Assembly: GCF_017562075.2 (NCBI RefSeq)
Contig: NC_054081.1
Span: 19,783,141 to 19,847,140 of the forward strand
DNA from: Anopheles merus
Taxonomy: Eukaryota > Arthropoda > Insecta > Diptera > Culicidae
Direction of reading: 5' to 3'
Length of the DNA stretch: 64,000 bases
The position numbers were made by a program, and so were the translations under genes. The notes under the pieces are model-generated. The model was not told the DNA's origin. It saw only the letters and a program-made list of their open reading frames with translations, and did no database searches. Below, in pieces: positions 12,431 through 22,391 of the stretch. How positions within the stretch are numbered: position 1 is the stretch's first letter; every line of letters starts with the position of its first letter.

Positions 12431-13816
12431 GTAACTTGCATACTGCCACACTGTCTCCTACCACATTGTCTGCTTCCCGATGCATACGCTGCAGGCAGGG
12501 GAAGGATGCACCTCCACGATAGAAAAAACACCGTCATGAACCAGTGGTGGACCTAACGGTAGGCGGACTAGGCGGTCGCCGAAGATCTCTAGTCTGTAGT
12601 ATGCCGTATGTCTACAAGTGGACAGATTATTAGCGACAAGGGTCCCCGAAAGATGGTCGTTGGTGCCCCGTGGCTGGAGAACCATTTGCACCTCCCCTCC
12701 CCCCATGGCGACAACAATTTTAGGGCTTGTGACCGATGATCGTAGGGGTCCCATGGCTACCACCCCCCCCCCCCCCATCCGCTGGCAATTTAAGTATACT
12801 GTTCAATCTTCCAACAGCTGTGTGTCAGTACCCCCTCCTCAGGGCCCTCAATTCGTCTTTCCGCCTTTCATGAACACCTTCCTTTCTTTGACCGATGGAT
12901 CATAACATTCCGGAAGAAATTACATTTGACGACAGTTTTGCATACACACGCACACTCACAACCATGCGCAGGATGCTTAGCATATCTATGTAATCCACAA
13001 CAGACGAAAGCAAAAGCTTAGTGTTATGCTTAATGCTTAGCACGTTCAGTTCGATGGCAGGCCCCAGGGACTGCCAGTGGACTTTCCAGTATGCCGATTT
13101 CACAATCAGCTTACGTTCTAGATGCCGGCGGAACGGAATGTTGATGAAATCAGCGCCGGGCTGAACGTGTTAGAGCGAATTAGGGTTCTGCGCGTTGCAC
13201 AGCAAACCCTCCATCGTGCGCTAGTGATTCCGTAGCCATTTTTTACATTGCATCGATTAAACTCATTGCGCTTTTTTGGTTTGATTGTGTGAAATGTAAC
13301 TTCATCGCCGCAATGTTTGTTAACGGCATTTTTAGGCGCCACAACAACTCGCGAGCATTGACCACACGCGAGAAAGAGATGGCGCTATGGAGGGAAAAAG
13401 CACGGACGACGGCTGACAGCGATTGGCCGTCTGACGCACCAACACATCCAAACCTTCGGCAGCGCGCTCAGGCGAGGGGAATGAGGGAGCCAGGGACGGA
13501 CAGCTCGACAAGCTGCTCGACAAATTTGCCGTTGGAGAGAAAAGGAAGGCATGATAAAATTCTCAGAACGCCATAACGCCTTCCGTCCCGTTCCAACCCG
13601 TTAAAGGGTGTTAATATATCAAACTTATTTCGTTAACTCTAATAAAAGGAGAAATGAGATATATATTTCCCATCCTGATAATGAAGGGTGAACATAGTCA
13701 TTATTATGTTTTTTAAAAAGGTATTATTTTAATTTTGCTTCACATAAATTTGGTTTGTTCTAATTATAGCAAGAAAATATTAATTTAAAAAGAAATAAAC
13801 ACAAAAAAAAGATAAT
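12431..13816. other. Unassigned region
   Basis: No supported gene. Frames up to 106 residues lack motifs. It includes a run of C at about 12766-12778, GC-rich sequence with GGTGGACC and GGCGGACTAGGCGG words near 12545-12580, and AT-rich sequence from 13610. It is probably old repeat debris, but no family could be named. Confidence 0.45.
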
Positions 13817-14270
13817 AATAATCAGGATTTGAACACACGCTTTCTCGGTTTGGAACCAAAAGCGTTGTCACTACAGGCGGTCCCCGAGATACACGGTACC
13901 TCTTATACGCGGATTCGGAGATACGCGGTTTTCCAAATTTGACAGTTCTTTGAGCAAATTGTACTGATTTGATACATCTATTGTGAAATACCAAATAATT
14001 TCCGTATTGAACGAATGTAAAATACTATTTATAAAGGTTTAAAATTGTTCAGTTCAGTAGAAACATATCAAATAATTAATATGGTGGCGAAAACCACTCC
14101 CTACTTGCAAAATTGCACGAAAATTAGTGATATTTTGGCTGGAATCACAGGCTCACGAGATTCGACTTACGCGGAAATTCGAGATACGCGGTATTTTTCG
14201 GTCGTTTTCGGTCCCCATTAATCGTGTATCTCGGGGACTGCCTGTACTCTATTTGGCAGTTACAATAGTG
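13817..14270 (-). mobile_element. tRNA-derived SINE remnant, interrupted by a MITE
   Basis: Reading the minus strand and skipping 13874-14246, a tRNA-like series appears: a box-A-like TAGAGTAGTGACAACG split at its TA, then TTGGTTCCAAACCGA, then a box-B-like GTGTTCAAATCC, then an (ATT)n run near 13809-13825. The order and spacing suit a tRNA or tRNA-derived SINE. It is too diverged to name an isotype. Confidence 0.45.
13874..14244. mobile_element. MITE of the Tc1/mariner-pogo type
   Basis: 371 bp bounded by terminal inverted repeats beginning CAGGC(A/G)GTCCCCGAGATACAC, with TA on both sides (13872-13873 and 14245-14246), the target duplication of Tc1/mariner-type transposons. Subterminal GAGATACGCGG words recur at both ends. 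It has no transposase and would need one supplied in trans. Pogo affiliation rests on the TIR style only. Confidence 0.8.
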
Positions 14271-14277
14271 ATGGTGC

Positions 14278-14521
14278 TGTTATGGGATCTGCATGCTAAG
14301 GTTAGCGTAGTGTAACGCATGCTTTAGTTTATAGCAAACCCGAAGTTAGGGAGTGCCCGCGAGAGGCACTCAGTTAGGCTTTATAAGTAGTGGCAATGTG
14401 GTAACGAAGCTCTCTCTTTTGCTCGACGCCGAAGCGATCGGTTCGACACACACACACCCATCCTGTTATCTTAAGTGGTGATAATAAAAAGTACTTGTAA
14501 CCCCTGTAACCCCACAAAACA
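14278..14521 (+). repeat. Gypsy-A 5' LTR
   Basis: 244 bp, TGTTATG...AAAACA. By eye it is identical to the 3' LTR. It contains a GCTTTATAAGTAG TATA-like box near 14380 and an AATAAA-like GATAATAAAAAG near 14480. Confidence 0.95.
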
Positions 14522-14813
14522 TGGCGATCCTGCCAGGAGCTGTTCGCTTGGATGGTTAATAAAGTACCGTGTGCCGGTAGCCGTTTACGTATAACACAAT
14601 AATCAGTGCAACGTGGTGAAGTGAAAGTGTAAGTGCCGCAAAGTATTGGACAGTGTTAACAAAAGAGGATCGACGCAACAGCCAACAAAAACGAGGACGA
14701 AGAGAGACGAATAACCCTCAGAGCGACGCTCATCCCGATCGAAGTCCATGCGCACGCATACAACCACGCGCACACGCCACCTAACTGCAGAACGCGCTAC
14801 ACAAACGTACCGT

Positions 14814-14979
14814 CCATCGCACACATCGTGAGCCGACTCGTACACCGTTCATCGCACGCAGCGTGAGCCGACGCGTGCACCGTTCCATCGCACGCATCGT
14901 GAGCCGACTCGTGCACCGTTCTACCACACGCATCGTGAGACGACGTGTGACCGTTCTATCGCACGCATCGTGAGACGAC
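14814..14979 (+). repeat. 35-bp tandem repeat in the Gypsy-A leader
   Basis: Five imperfect units of CATCGCACGCATCGTGAG plus a variable GACTCGTGCACCGTT part. It lies in the untranslated leader between the primer-binding site and gag. Function unknown. Confidence 0.85.
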
Positions 14980-15098
14980 AGGCCGAAAAACTGACCGAGA
15001 GGAAAGCTGCAGTTACAAAACAAAAAAAAAAACGCCGCAAAAAGACACCGTAAGCCGTCACGTGAAGACAATCCAAGCCGCCATCGCAGTGTCTATCT

Positions 15099-15239
15099 GA
15101 AGACATCTATATCCCGCCATCGCGCCGAGCAAAACCACGCGGTCTGAAGACACCTATATCCCGCCATCGCGCTGAGCAAAACCACGAGATCTGAAGACAT
15201 CTATATCCCGCCATCGCGCTGCTCAAAACCATGCGGTCT
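15099..15239 (+). repeat. 47-bp tandem repeat in the Gypsy-A leader
   Basis: Three units of exactly 47 bp (15099, 15146, 15193) beginning GAAGACATCTATATCCCGCC, with a few substitutions. The fourth start, GAAGACATCAT, is partial. Leader repeats of this sort can be packaging or enhancer elements, but nothing here proves it. Confidence 0.92.
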
Positions 15240-15817
15240 GAAGACATCATACTAAGCTGCACACACTTAACCCTTCGAGAGCAAGGTACGTAACCACAAA
15301 ACTGCCACATATTTTTTTTAAAGAGAGCTAGCTAGATAATTTAAATTATTTTTTTTTTGTTCAATTGCGTCAAATTGCGTTTATATTTATTATATTTATT
15401 TTAAACTGCGTAAACTCAAACCGCTAACAAATCGAGTAAAAAGTGTTAAACCAGTGCTAAGTGAAAAAAAAAAAAGCTAAAACTATGATCCCTATATTTT
15501 CTCATAATTAGTTATCGCGTTGTTGATTTTAAATAGTTATTCAATACATTCAAATCCGTCCTATAGCTCAACCTGAAAGTGCATTTATTACTAAATCCAT
15601 TCTACGTAAATTATGCTATCAAAGTGTTTGATTGTGTTGAAAGTTCGACGAATGCTATAAAGTCCTACAAGCTTGTGGGGTGATCGTTCGTCATTGGTTT
15701 CAGTCCGGTTTCTTGCTTTTGATCGTTTTCCTTTTTAACAATATTGGCATATTCCTGAATTTAAAACAATTTGAATAACCTTAACCATTTAACAAAAGGA
15801 TCTCGTCCTAAACCTTC

Positions 15818-16714
15818 ATGAAAAGAACAACTCGCGCTACTCGTACACCTCGGCGCATCATTACTGCAGTTGGTAATATTGTAAGGCACAACATGGCTCC
15901 CAAACTTGATATTCAATTGGCTCTGAAGTTGATTAAATCGTTTGATGGTACACCCACATTACTAAATGCATACATTGAAAGTATCGAATTGTTGCAAGAT
16001 TACGCACAAGAAGTAGATGAAAAGGAAATCCTCAAGTTTGTGAGAACTACTTTAGTTGGTATTGCCCATGGAGTTATCGATACAGCAGAGACGCTAAAAC
16101 AAGCTTTCGTTCTTCTACGAACACGTTTTAGTGTGCAACTAACACCATTAGCCGTGGAAAAAGAAATCCTGTCTCTAAGACAAGGTGCTAAATCGATTTC
16201 TGAATTTGGACTATAATTGGAGAAAATGGCTGCTAAACTTGCTGCTGCTCACGTGTCTACTGGAACATTTGAAACTGAATTTGCCGCGCATAATATAGTA
16301 AACCCTATAGTGATTCGTGCATTCATACAAGGTTTAAACAAAGCCAATACAAATTCTTCCTTCAAGCTCGCAACCCCTCTACTCTAAATAAAGCCATATC
16401 TGATGCTTTGGAGTGCGAACCAGTTAAATCAGCTGGAGAGGATAGAGAAATGACACTTTGGTGTTCATATCCGCAGAACATGCGTCGATATAGCAGACGC
16501 CCTCATCACTCGTATTATCCTAGATCATTTTAATCAACCTTACCGTGGATCCAATTCACAACGTTTTGGTAACAATTCCTCAAGTGAAAATCAATCAAGA
16601 TTTACCAATAATAACAACAGAGGAACGTATAGAGGTAGACCTTACTCCAACAATCACTTTAGTCAGTTACCATCTAACAATAATTCCAATAGACGAAATA
16701 ATACAACAACTCGA
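15818..16714 (+). pseudogene. Gypsy-A gag
   Basis: Starts at ATG 15818. A basic N-terminus precedes a helical capsid-like region with the words LIKSFDGTP and LKFVRTTLVG. Downstream is an Asn/Arg-rich basic tail (about 16545-16714) that probably binds RNA. No CCHC knuckle is visible. Damage: TAA at 16214-16216 in place of a likely Lys codon, a one-base shift near 16355 and another in a T-run near 16529. The tail is in frame with the protease that follows. Confidence 0.8.
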
Positions 16715-19700
16715 GTGCAATTGGCATCTAGTAATCCATTAGAATCAGTTAACGGTAACATCCCAGCATCTGATATTGAACATGAGGAAATAATTATTTA
16801 TTTCGCTAAGTTACATTTCAATAGCAGTGTTAAAGCAAAATTTTATTTATTTGGTGAATATCATGATCTTGTCCTTGATACAGGAGCCACCTGTTGTGTA
16901 TTAAATCTTAATTACTTGCCTAAAAATGCAATTATCGATAAAACAATTGTGTTAAAAATGTATGGAATTAACGGTCCAGCAAAATCCCTAGGATGTATTA
17001 ACACCATCATTTCTACGGATTCAAATAGTTTTCATATAGTGTTTCATGTTGTGGATACATTGCCTTCTCATATCGTAGGATTAATAGGAGCTGATTTTCT
17101 TAAAAAACATAAGGCTATCTTAAACTTTGGAAATATGGATTTAATTTGTACTACCAATAATAATGCAGTAAACCTAATAATTCCGCCTAGAACAGAGATT
17201 GTTACATTTTTTGAAACAGCAGAAACCAATACTTGTGTTGTATTAACCCAGTGCTTCAACCAAATGTGTATGTAGCAAATTCTATAGCCCATCCTAAAAA
17301 TGGTAAACTTCCAATTCGGATAGCAAATTTCCAAAACAAAACTGTAACTTTAGCAAAGATACTTCCAATCATAAAACCTGCTACAGATTATAAAATATTA
17401 GAACTCAATACTCCTCGTCACGATAGTAATCACGCAAATCAACTATTAAAAGAACTCAAACTAACTCATTTATCGGAACCTGATAGATCTATTATTGGGA
17501 AAATTTGCATCAAATATAATGATGTATTCTGTCTACAAAACGATCAATTAAGCACTACTTCAATTTACGAAGCTTCCTTGAAAGTTAACAACAATACTAT
17601 GCCAATATATTCCAAACCTTATAGACTACCCTACTCCCAAAAGGCAGAAGTAGAAAATCAAATTAACAAAATGTTGAAAAATAAAACTATAGAAGAAACA
17701 CAATCGGAGTGGAATAGTCCAATCTTATTGGTCCCTAAAAAGAGTGCTGATGATACTAAGAAATGGAGACTCGTAATAGACTACCGAAAGGTAAATACGG
17801 TATTGCAAAACGACAAATTTCCTCTACCTAACATCGATGAAGTCATTGATACGTTGTCTGGATGCAAATATTTTTCGCATTTAGACTTATCCAGGGATAC
17901 TATCAATGTCCATTACGAAAAAAAGACAGGCCTATTACAGCTTTTACAACCCCTACCGGTCAATACCAAATGACTAAGCTACCGATGGGATTAAAAATAA
18001 GCCCATCTACGTTTTCAAGGATGATGACGGTAGCTATGTCAGGATTAAATACAGAACAATGTCTGATATATCTAGATGACATTATAGTATTTGGAAAAAC
18101 AATAGAGGAACATAACAAACATTTAATGAATATATTTGAAAGATTAAGAAAGGTAAACCTAAAGCTGAATCCGGAAAAATGCCACTTCCTTAAAGAAGAG
18201 TTAATCTACCTAGGTCACTATATTTCCGCGGAAGGTATAAAACCAGATCCGAGCAAATTGGAATGCATCCAAAATTGGAAAGCCCCAACATCTGCTGATG
18301 AAACTAAGAGATTTGTAGCTTTTGCAAACTATTACAGAAAACATATTAAAAACTTTGCTGCAATATGCATGCCACTAAATCGTTTGACAAGAAAAGGTGT
18401 TCCCTTTGAATGGACTCCTGATTGTCAATTTGCGTTTGAAAAATTGAAAGAATCATTTGTTAAACCACCGATTTTAGATTTTCCAGATTTTAGTTCAACA
18501 AATACTTTCAATTTGCACACTGATGCCTCCAACAGTGCCATAGGAGCAGTCCTTAGTAATCAAAATGGAAAACCAATATCATTTGCTAGTAGAGCATTAA
18601 ACAAAGCCGAATTAAATTATGCAACAATTGAAAAAGAACTATTAGCAATAGTATGGTCAATTAAACATTACCGTCCCTATTATTTGGAAGACATTTTAAC
18701 ATCTTCACAGATCATAAACCTTTAACGTATCTATTTACCATGAACGATCCTTCAAGCCGCCTAACTAAATTTCGTTTAGCGTTAGAAGAATACAACTTCA
18801 CCGTCTGTTACAAAAAAGGAGCAGAAAATGTAATAGCGGACGCCTTATCCCGATTGCCAATTTCTGAATTGAGAGCCATGAGTGTGCGAGATGAAGTGCT
18901 AATATCTACGAGATCCAAAACTGAAAGCAACGATACTTGCGAAGACATTAATGAGTCAGCAATATCTAAAGTAACCCATGTTGAGCTTCAGTTAAATCCT
19001 AATACTAAAGATCTTATTGTTTCTAACCACAAAATAATATTACCACAATCCACCACTATCGTTCGCTTACGAGGAATGATAGTAAGGATAAAATCTTACA
19101 TCAAATCGTTGAAAAGTAAGATATATTTGGTAATAAGAAAACGTGATGAACATACAACCAAATTCATGGAAAACTTAAAAACCCTCAATGAGAAGGGGAT
19201 GCCAAAAATAATCATACTAAACGAAGACGTAAAAGTACTTAGAGAACGAGAAAAAGCAAAGAGATTGATTGTTATGAATGATTATCATACACTACCAACC
19301 GCAGGGCACGCAGGAATTCAAAGAACGATTGATACAATTAAGCAAAAATACACTTGGCCCGGAATCGATAAAGACGTTAGAGATATGATAGCAAAATGTA
19401 AGCACTGTCAGCTTTATAAATCAAATAAACCATTTAAAATTCCTCTCAAAATAACAGATACGGCCAATGAAGCAATGGAGAAGATTTTTATAGACCTTGT
19501 TGGTCCCCTAGTAAATTCTAACGGATTTGAATATATCTTAACTACGCAATGCGATCTAACTAAATTCATAACAGCCACGCCAATCACAAATAAACGAACA
19601 GATACAGTAGCACGAACTTTCGTAGAAAAAGTCATCCTAAAGTATGGAGTGTCAAGAACCATTTGTACTGACAGGGGAACTGAATTTTTATCAGGATTAT

Positions 19701-20287
19701 TTAGCGAAATATGTAAGGTATTGCAAATTCAGAAATTACAATCAACCGCTTACCATCACGAAACAGTTGGAGCGCTGGAAAATTCACATAAACAGCTAGG
19801 AAATTTCTTACGGATATATAGCGAAGAGAAAGCACTAGATTGGTTCCAATGGGTAAACTTTTACGAGTTTGCTTATAATAATACCGTGCATACCGCTACA
19901 GGATATACACCATTTTACCTAATGCATGGAAGACAGGCTAATGTACCAACCAGCATAATAAATGAGAGCGCAAAGAAAGTGCGATACAATCTAGACGACT
20001 ATGCGAATGTATTACAAATAAAATTGAGAATAGCCCATGCAGAAGTCAGGGAAAGGTTGATAAAAAATAAGCAAAAAAGCAAAATCCACTACGATGAAAA
20101 AACAAAAACGAAAATGTTCCAACCAGGCAATCAAGTACTAATCAGGGAAGAAAACAAAAAAAAATTAGAACCTCCATACACTGGTCCGTACACCGTAATC
20201 AAAGATGAAGGAGAAAACGTTAGGCTCGAAGATCATAATAAAAGCGAAGTAATACACAAGAATAGGCTCAAGAAATGGCATAACTAA
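16715..20287 (+). pseudogene. Gypsy-A pol: protease, RT, RNase H, integrase
   Basis: The protease has LVLDTGATCCVL (about 16873). The RT runs about 17590-18200 with LPMGLKISPSTF and the catalytic YLDD. RNase H shows LHTDASNSAIGAVLSN and, further on, ADALSRLP. The integrase has an HHCC zinc domain (HAGIQRTID to CKHCQ) and a core with IDLVGP, CTDRGTEF and ALENSHKQL, so D, D and E are present. A GPY/F-like module (YTGPYTVIKD) precedes the stop at 20285. One-base shifts near 17253, 17895 and 18685 split it; each lies in or beside a short homopolymer. The final 515 codons are intact. Confidence 0.92.
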
Positions 20288-20318
20288 AAAAAAAAAAAAA
20301 AAAAAAAAAAATTGGGCG

Positions 20319-20562
20319 TGTTATGGGATCTGCATGCTAAGGTTAGCGTAGTGTAACGCATGCTTTAGTTTATAGCAAACCCGAAGTTAGGGAGTGCCCG
20401 CGAGAGGCACTCAGTTAGGCTTTATAAGTAGTGGCAATGTGGTAACGAAGCTCTCTCTTTTGCTCGACGCCGAAGCGATCGGTTCGACACACACACACCC
20501 ATCCTGTTATCTTAAGTGGTGATAATAAAAAGTACTTGTAACCCCTGTAACCCCACAAAACA
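20319..20562 (+). repeat. Gypsy-A 3' LTR
   Basis: Matches the 5' LTR base for base by eye. It is preceded by an A-run and TTGGGCG and followed by the GTGC duplication at 20563. Confidence 0.95.
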
Positions 20563-20696
20563 GTGCAAAACCAGTATATAAACAAGCTAAGATGGCGGCA
20601 AGCTATCTGTTCTGGTTGAATCAAAATATTGAAAGATTTCGAAGAGAACCAGCTACAGTCGTGAAAGTTTTGGTTGAAATCTTTATTTGCCTTCTA

Positions 20697-21027
20697 AAGG
20701 CCGGGCTACATTGATCGTACTCCGTAGTGTAATTTCGATTTTCATTAGCGCATCTGGCAGCGGCGTGTCGGAAGCATTTTGCCAAACAATTTGTAGCCAC
20801 TTCAGAAAATATGTTATTTTTCCTTGTGTTTTACAACGTGATGAATATGTTGTGCAAGTATTTCAACCATTTTCGCATCAAAATACGGTGAAAAAAACAA
20901 CTTAAATTTGAGATCCGGCACGACCATTCCGTAGATGACCAAAAAAAAGCTACCACCAGCCGCCGCCAGATGCGCTAGTAAAAATCGAAATTACACTAGC
21001 GAGTACGGGCAATGTCTCCCGGTCTTA
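20697..21027. mobile_element. MITE with about 65-bp inverted ends
   Basis: Left end GGCCGGGCTACATTGATCGT and right end (reverse complement GACCGGGAGACATTGCCCGT) are inverted copies. They share TAGTGTAATTTCGATTTT and AGCGCATCTGGC further in. The interior is about 200 bp and AT-rich, with no coding sequence. Flanks contain CTTCTAAAGG and CTTAAGG, so a target duplication may exist but is not clean. The superfamily is undetermined. Confidence 0.75.
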
Positions 21028-21410
21028 AGGCGACTAAGGCCTTAAATGCCTTCTGAATGCCTTCAAAACCGTTTAAAGCTGGTAGTGTTCGCTGCTTCTA
21101 GCACTGCACGTTCGACTACTTGTTGGCTGATTACTTTCACGTACACGGTTGGTTCGAGTTTACATATCTGAAGCATAATCACCACATTTACATCTAGCTT
21201 CAGGATGTTCTCAACAAACTTGTGTTTCTCTACACCTTAACGGTGTTCACGCGCACAATCATTTTTTTTTTGGCTGTGTATTTTTGTTTTGTTTTGAAGG
21301 CTCTCAGTGATCTCGAAACACGTCTATACAGAACGGCTGTCACACCTCGATTGACCCTCTACTTGTTCAGGCTCATCTGTTGTTGAGGTAAAATGCAGAT
21401 TTTGCAGACT
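21028..21410. other. Unassigned spacer
   Basis: Begins with a CCTTAAATGCCTTC motif also found, with variation, at 1160-1210 and 10800-10830 in the inverted-repeat arms, suggesting a shared old repeat. Nothing else recognisable. Confidence 0.4.
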
Positions 21411-21595
21411 TCTTCTTCTATTTGGCGTAACGTCCTACGCGGACATGCCGGTCTATACAGGCTTTCGAGACTCAATTCATTACCACGTAGCCGAATAATC
21501 AATCCTTGCTATGAATGGTCCATTCTGGGCTTGAACCCATGACGAGCCTGTTATTAAGTCGTTCGAGTTGACGACTTTATCACGGGTCCGCCCCC
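21411..21595 (-). mobile_element. tRNA-derived SINE
   Basis: On the minus strand it begins GGGGGCGGACCCGTGATAAA, has box-A-like sequence around TCGTCAACTCG and a clear box B (GGGTTCAAGCCC, near 21535-21546), then a body ending TTACGCCAAATAGAAGAAGAAG. This is the best-preserved copy of the family seen at 2320-2497. Confidence 0.82.
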
Positions 21596-22060
21596 GTTTT
21601 GCACACAGGTCTCTTAAATATTCCTCTTTGTGATTATACCGTTACCACGCGTACTATTTCATCCTTTTCCGTATGTACTTCCACAATTCTAGCAAGTGGC
21701 CATCGTGTAGGTGGACAATTATCTTCAAATAGAAGTACTAGCATCCCCTCGCTTATCTCAATCGGTTTTGCTTGTTTTCACTTCTTTAACTTAAGTCCTT
21801 GCAAATAATCTCTATGACATCGTTTCCAAAACTGTTGGCTCATTGTTGTGATTAGCTGCCAACGACTTTATCTGTTTTGTATTATTTCCGTTTGATCTAC
21901 CTCATCGAGAATCCTAGGTTGATTTCCTATTAGAAAGTGACCTGGTGTGAGTGCTTCTAGTGATTCGGGATCAGTTGATATTGCGGTAATTGGCCTACTA
22001 TTCAAAATTGCTTATATTTCTGCTAATAGAGTACATGCTTCCTCAAACCAGAACTCGGAA
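21596..22060 (-). pseudogene. BEL/Pao integrase C-terminal fragment
   Basis: Minus-strand translation gives ILNSRPITAIS, then LTPGHFLIG, WQLITTMSQQFWKRC, and further on PPTRWPLARIVEVH. These are the end of the integrase core and the DUF5641-type C-terminal domain of BEL/Pao polyproteins. At least two stops or shifts break it, including a TGA after LKLKK. It differs from the BEL element at 46-64 kb, so it belongs to another family. No LTR is visible nearby. Confidence 0.82.
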
Positions 22061-22144
22061 AGTTAAGTATCGCGCTCGATCGCGCTTTTATTCTGTGCTA
22101 ATTATTTGTGACACGGACGAGGGGGTGTGGTAGGTTCTGGTTCG

Positions 22145-22205
22145 GGTTATTATTATTTATTGTTTAATCTCCAACGGGTCGTTTGGCCTAATTAAGATAC
22201 ACCTG
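22145..22205 (-). mobile_element. 3' end of a CR1-type LINE
   Basis: The reverse complement of this stretch resembles the last 60 bases of the plus-strand LINE at 26875-26930 (CTTAATTAGGC...CCCGTTG...(AATA)n), with differences. It is a separate, older minus-strand insertion or relative whose upstream part is missing. Confidence 0.65.
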
Positions 22206-22248
22206 TTCTCACTTTCCTCTGAATCTTTATCCAAGTGCTATGGATCGC

Positions 22249-22391
22249 AATCCATGAGAATGGATCGCAATCAACTACGTCTGAATCGTTTTCAGCTACG
22301 TTTGGATCGCTATCCAAATGTAGCTGAAAACGATCCAAACGTAGCTGAAAACGATTTAGACGTAGTTGATTGCGATCCATTCTCATGGATT
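22249..22391. repeat. Foldback hairpin, arms about 60 bp
   Basis: Arms 22249-22311 and 22329-22391 are near-perfect inverted copies beginning AATCCATGAGAATGGATCGC, with a loop of about 17 nt. The words GATCCAAACGTAGCTGAAAAC repeat within the arms, so alternative pairings exist. It lies just upstream of the plus-strand LINE. Confidence 0.88.

Larger units (their letters stand above)
14278..20562 (+). mobile_element. Gypsy-A: complete Ty3/Gypsy LTR retrotransposon
   Basis: 6285 bp with 244-bp LTRs at 14278-14521 and 20319-20562 and the 4-bp duplication GTGC (14274-14277, 20563-20566). LTRs start TGTTATG and end AAAACA. A primer-binding-site candidate begins directly after the 5' LTR (TGGCGATCC). 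Before the 3' LTR is a 25-A run followed by TTGGGCG, a probable polypurine tract. Domain order gag, PR, RT, RNase H, IN is the Ty3/Gypsy order. There is no env. The insertion lies next to the MITE. Confidence 0.95.
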
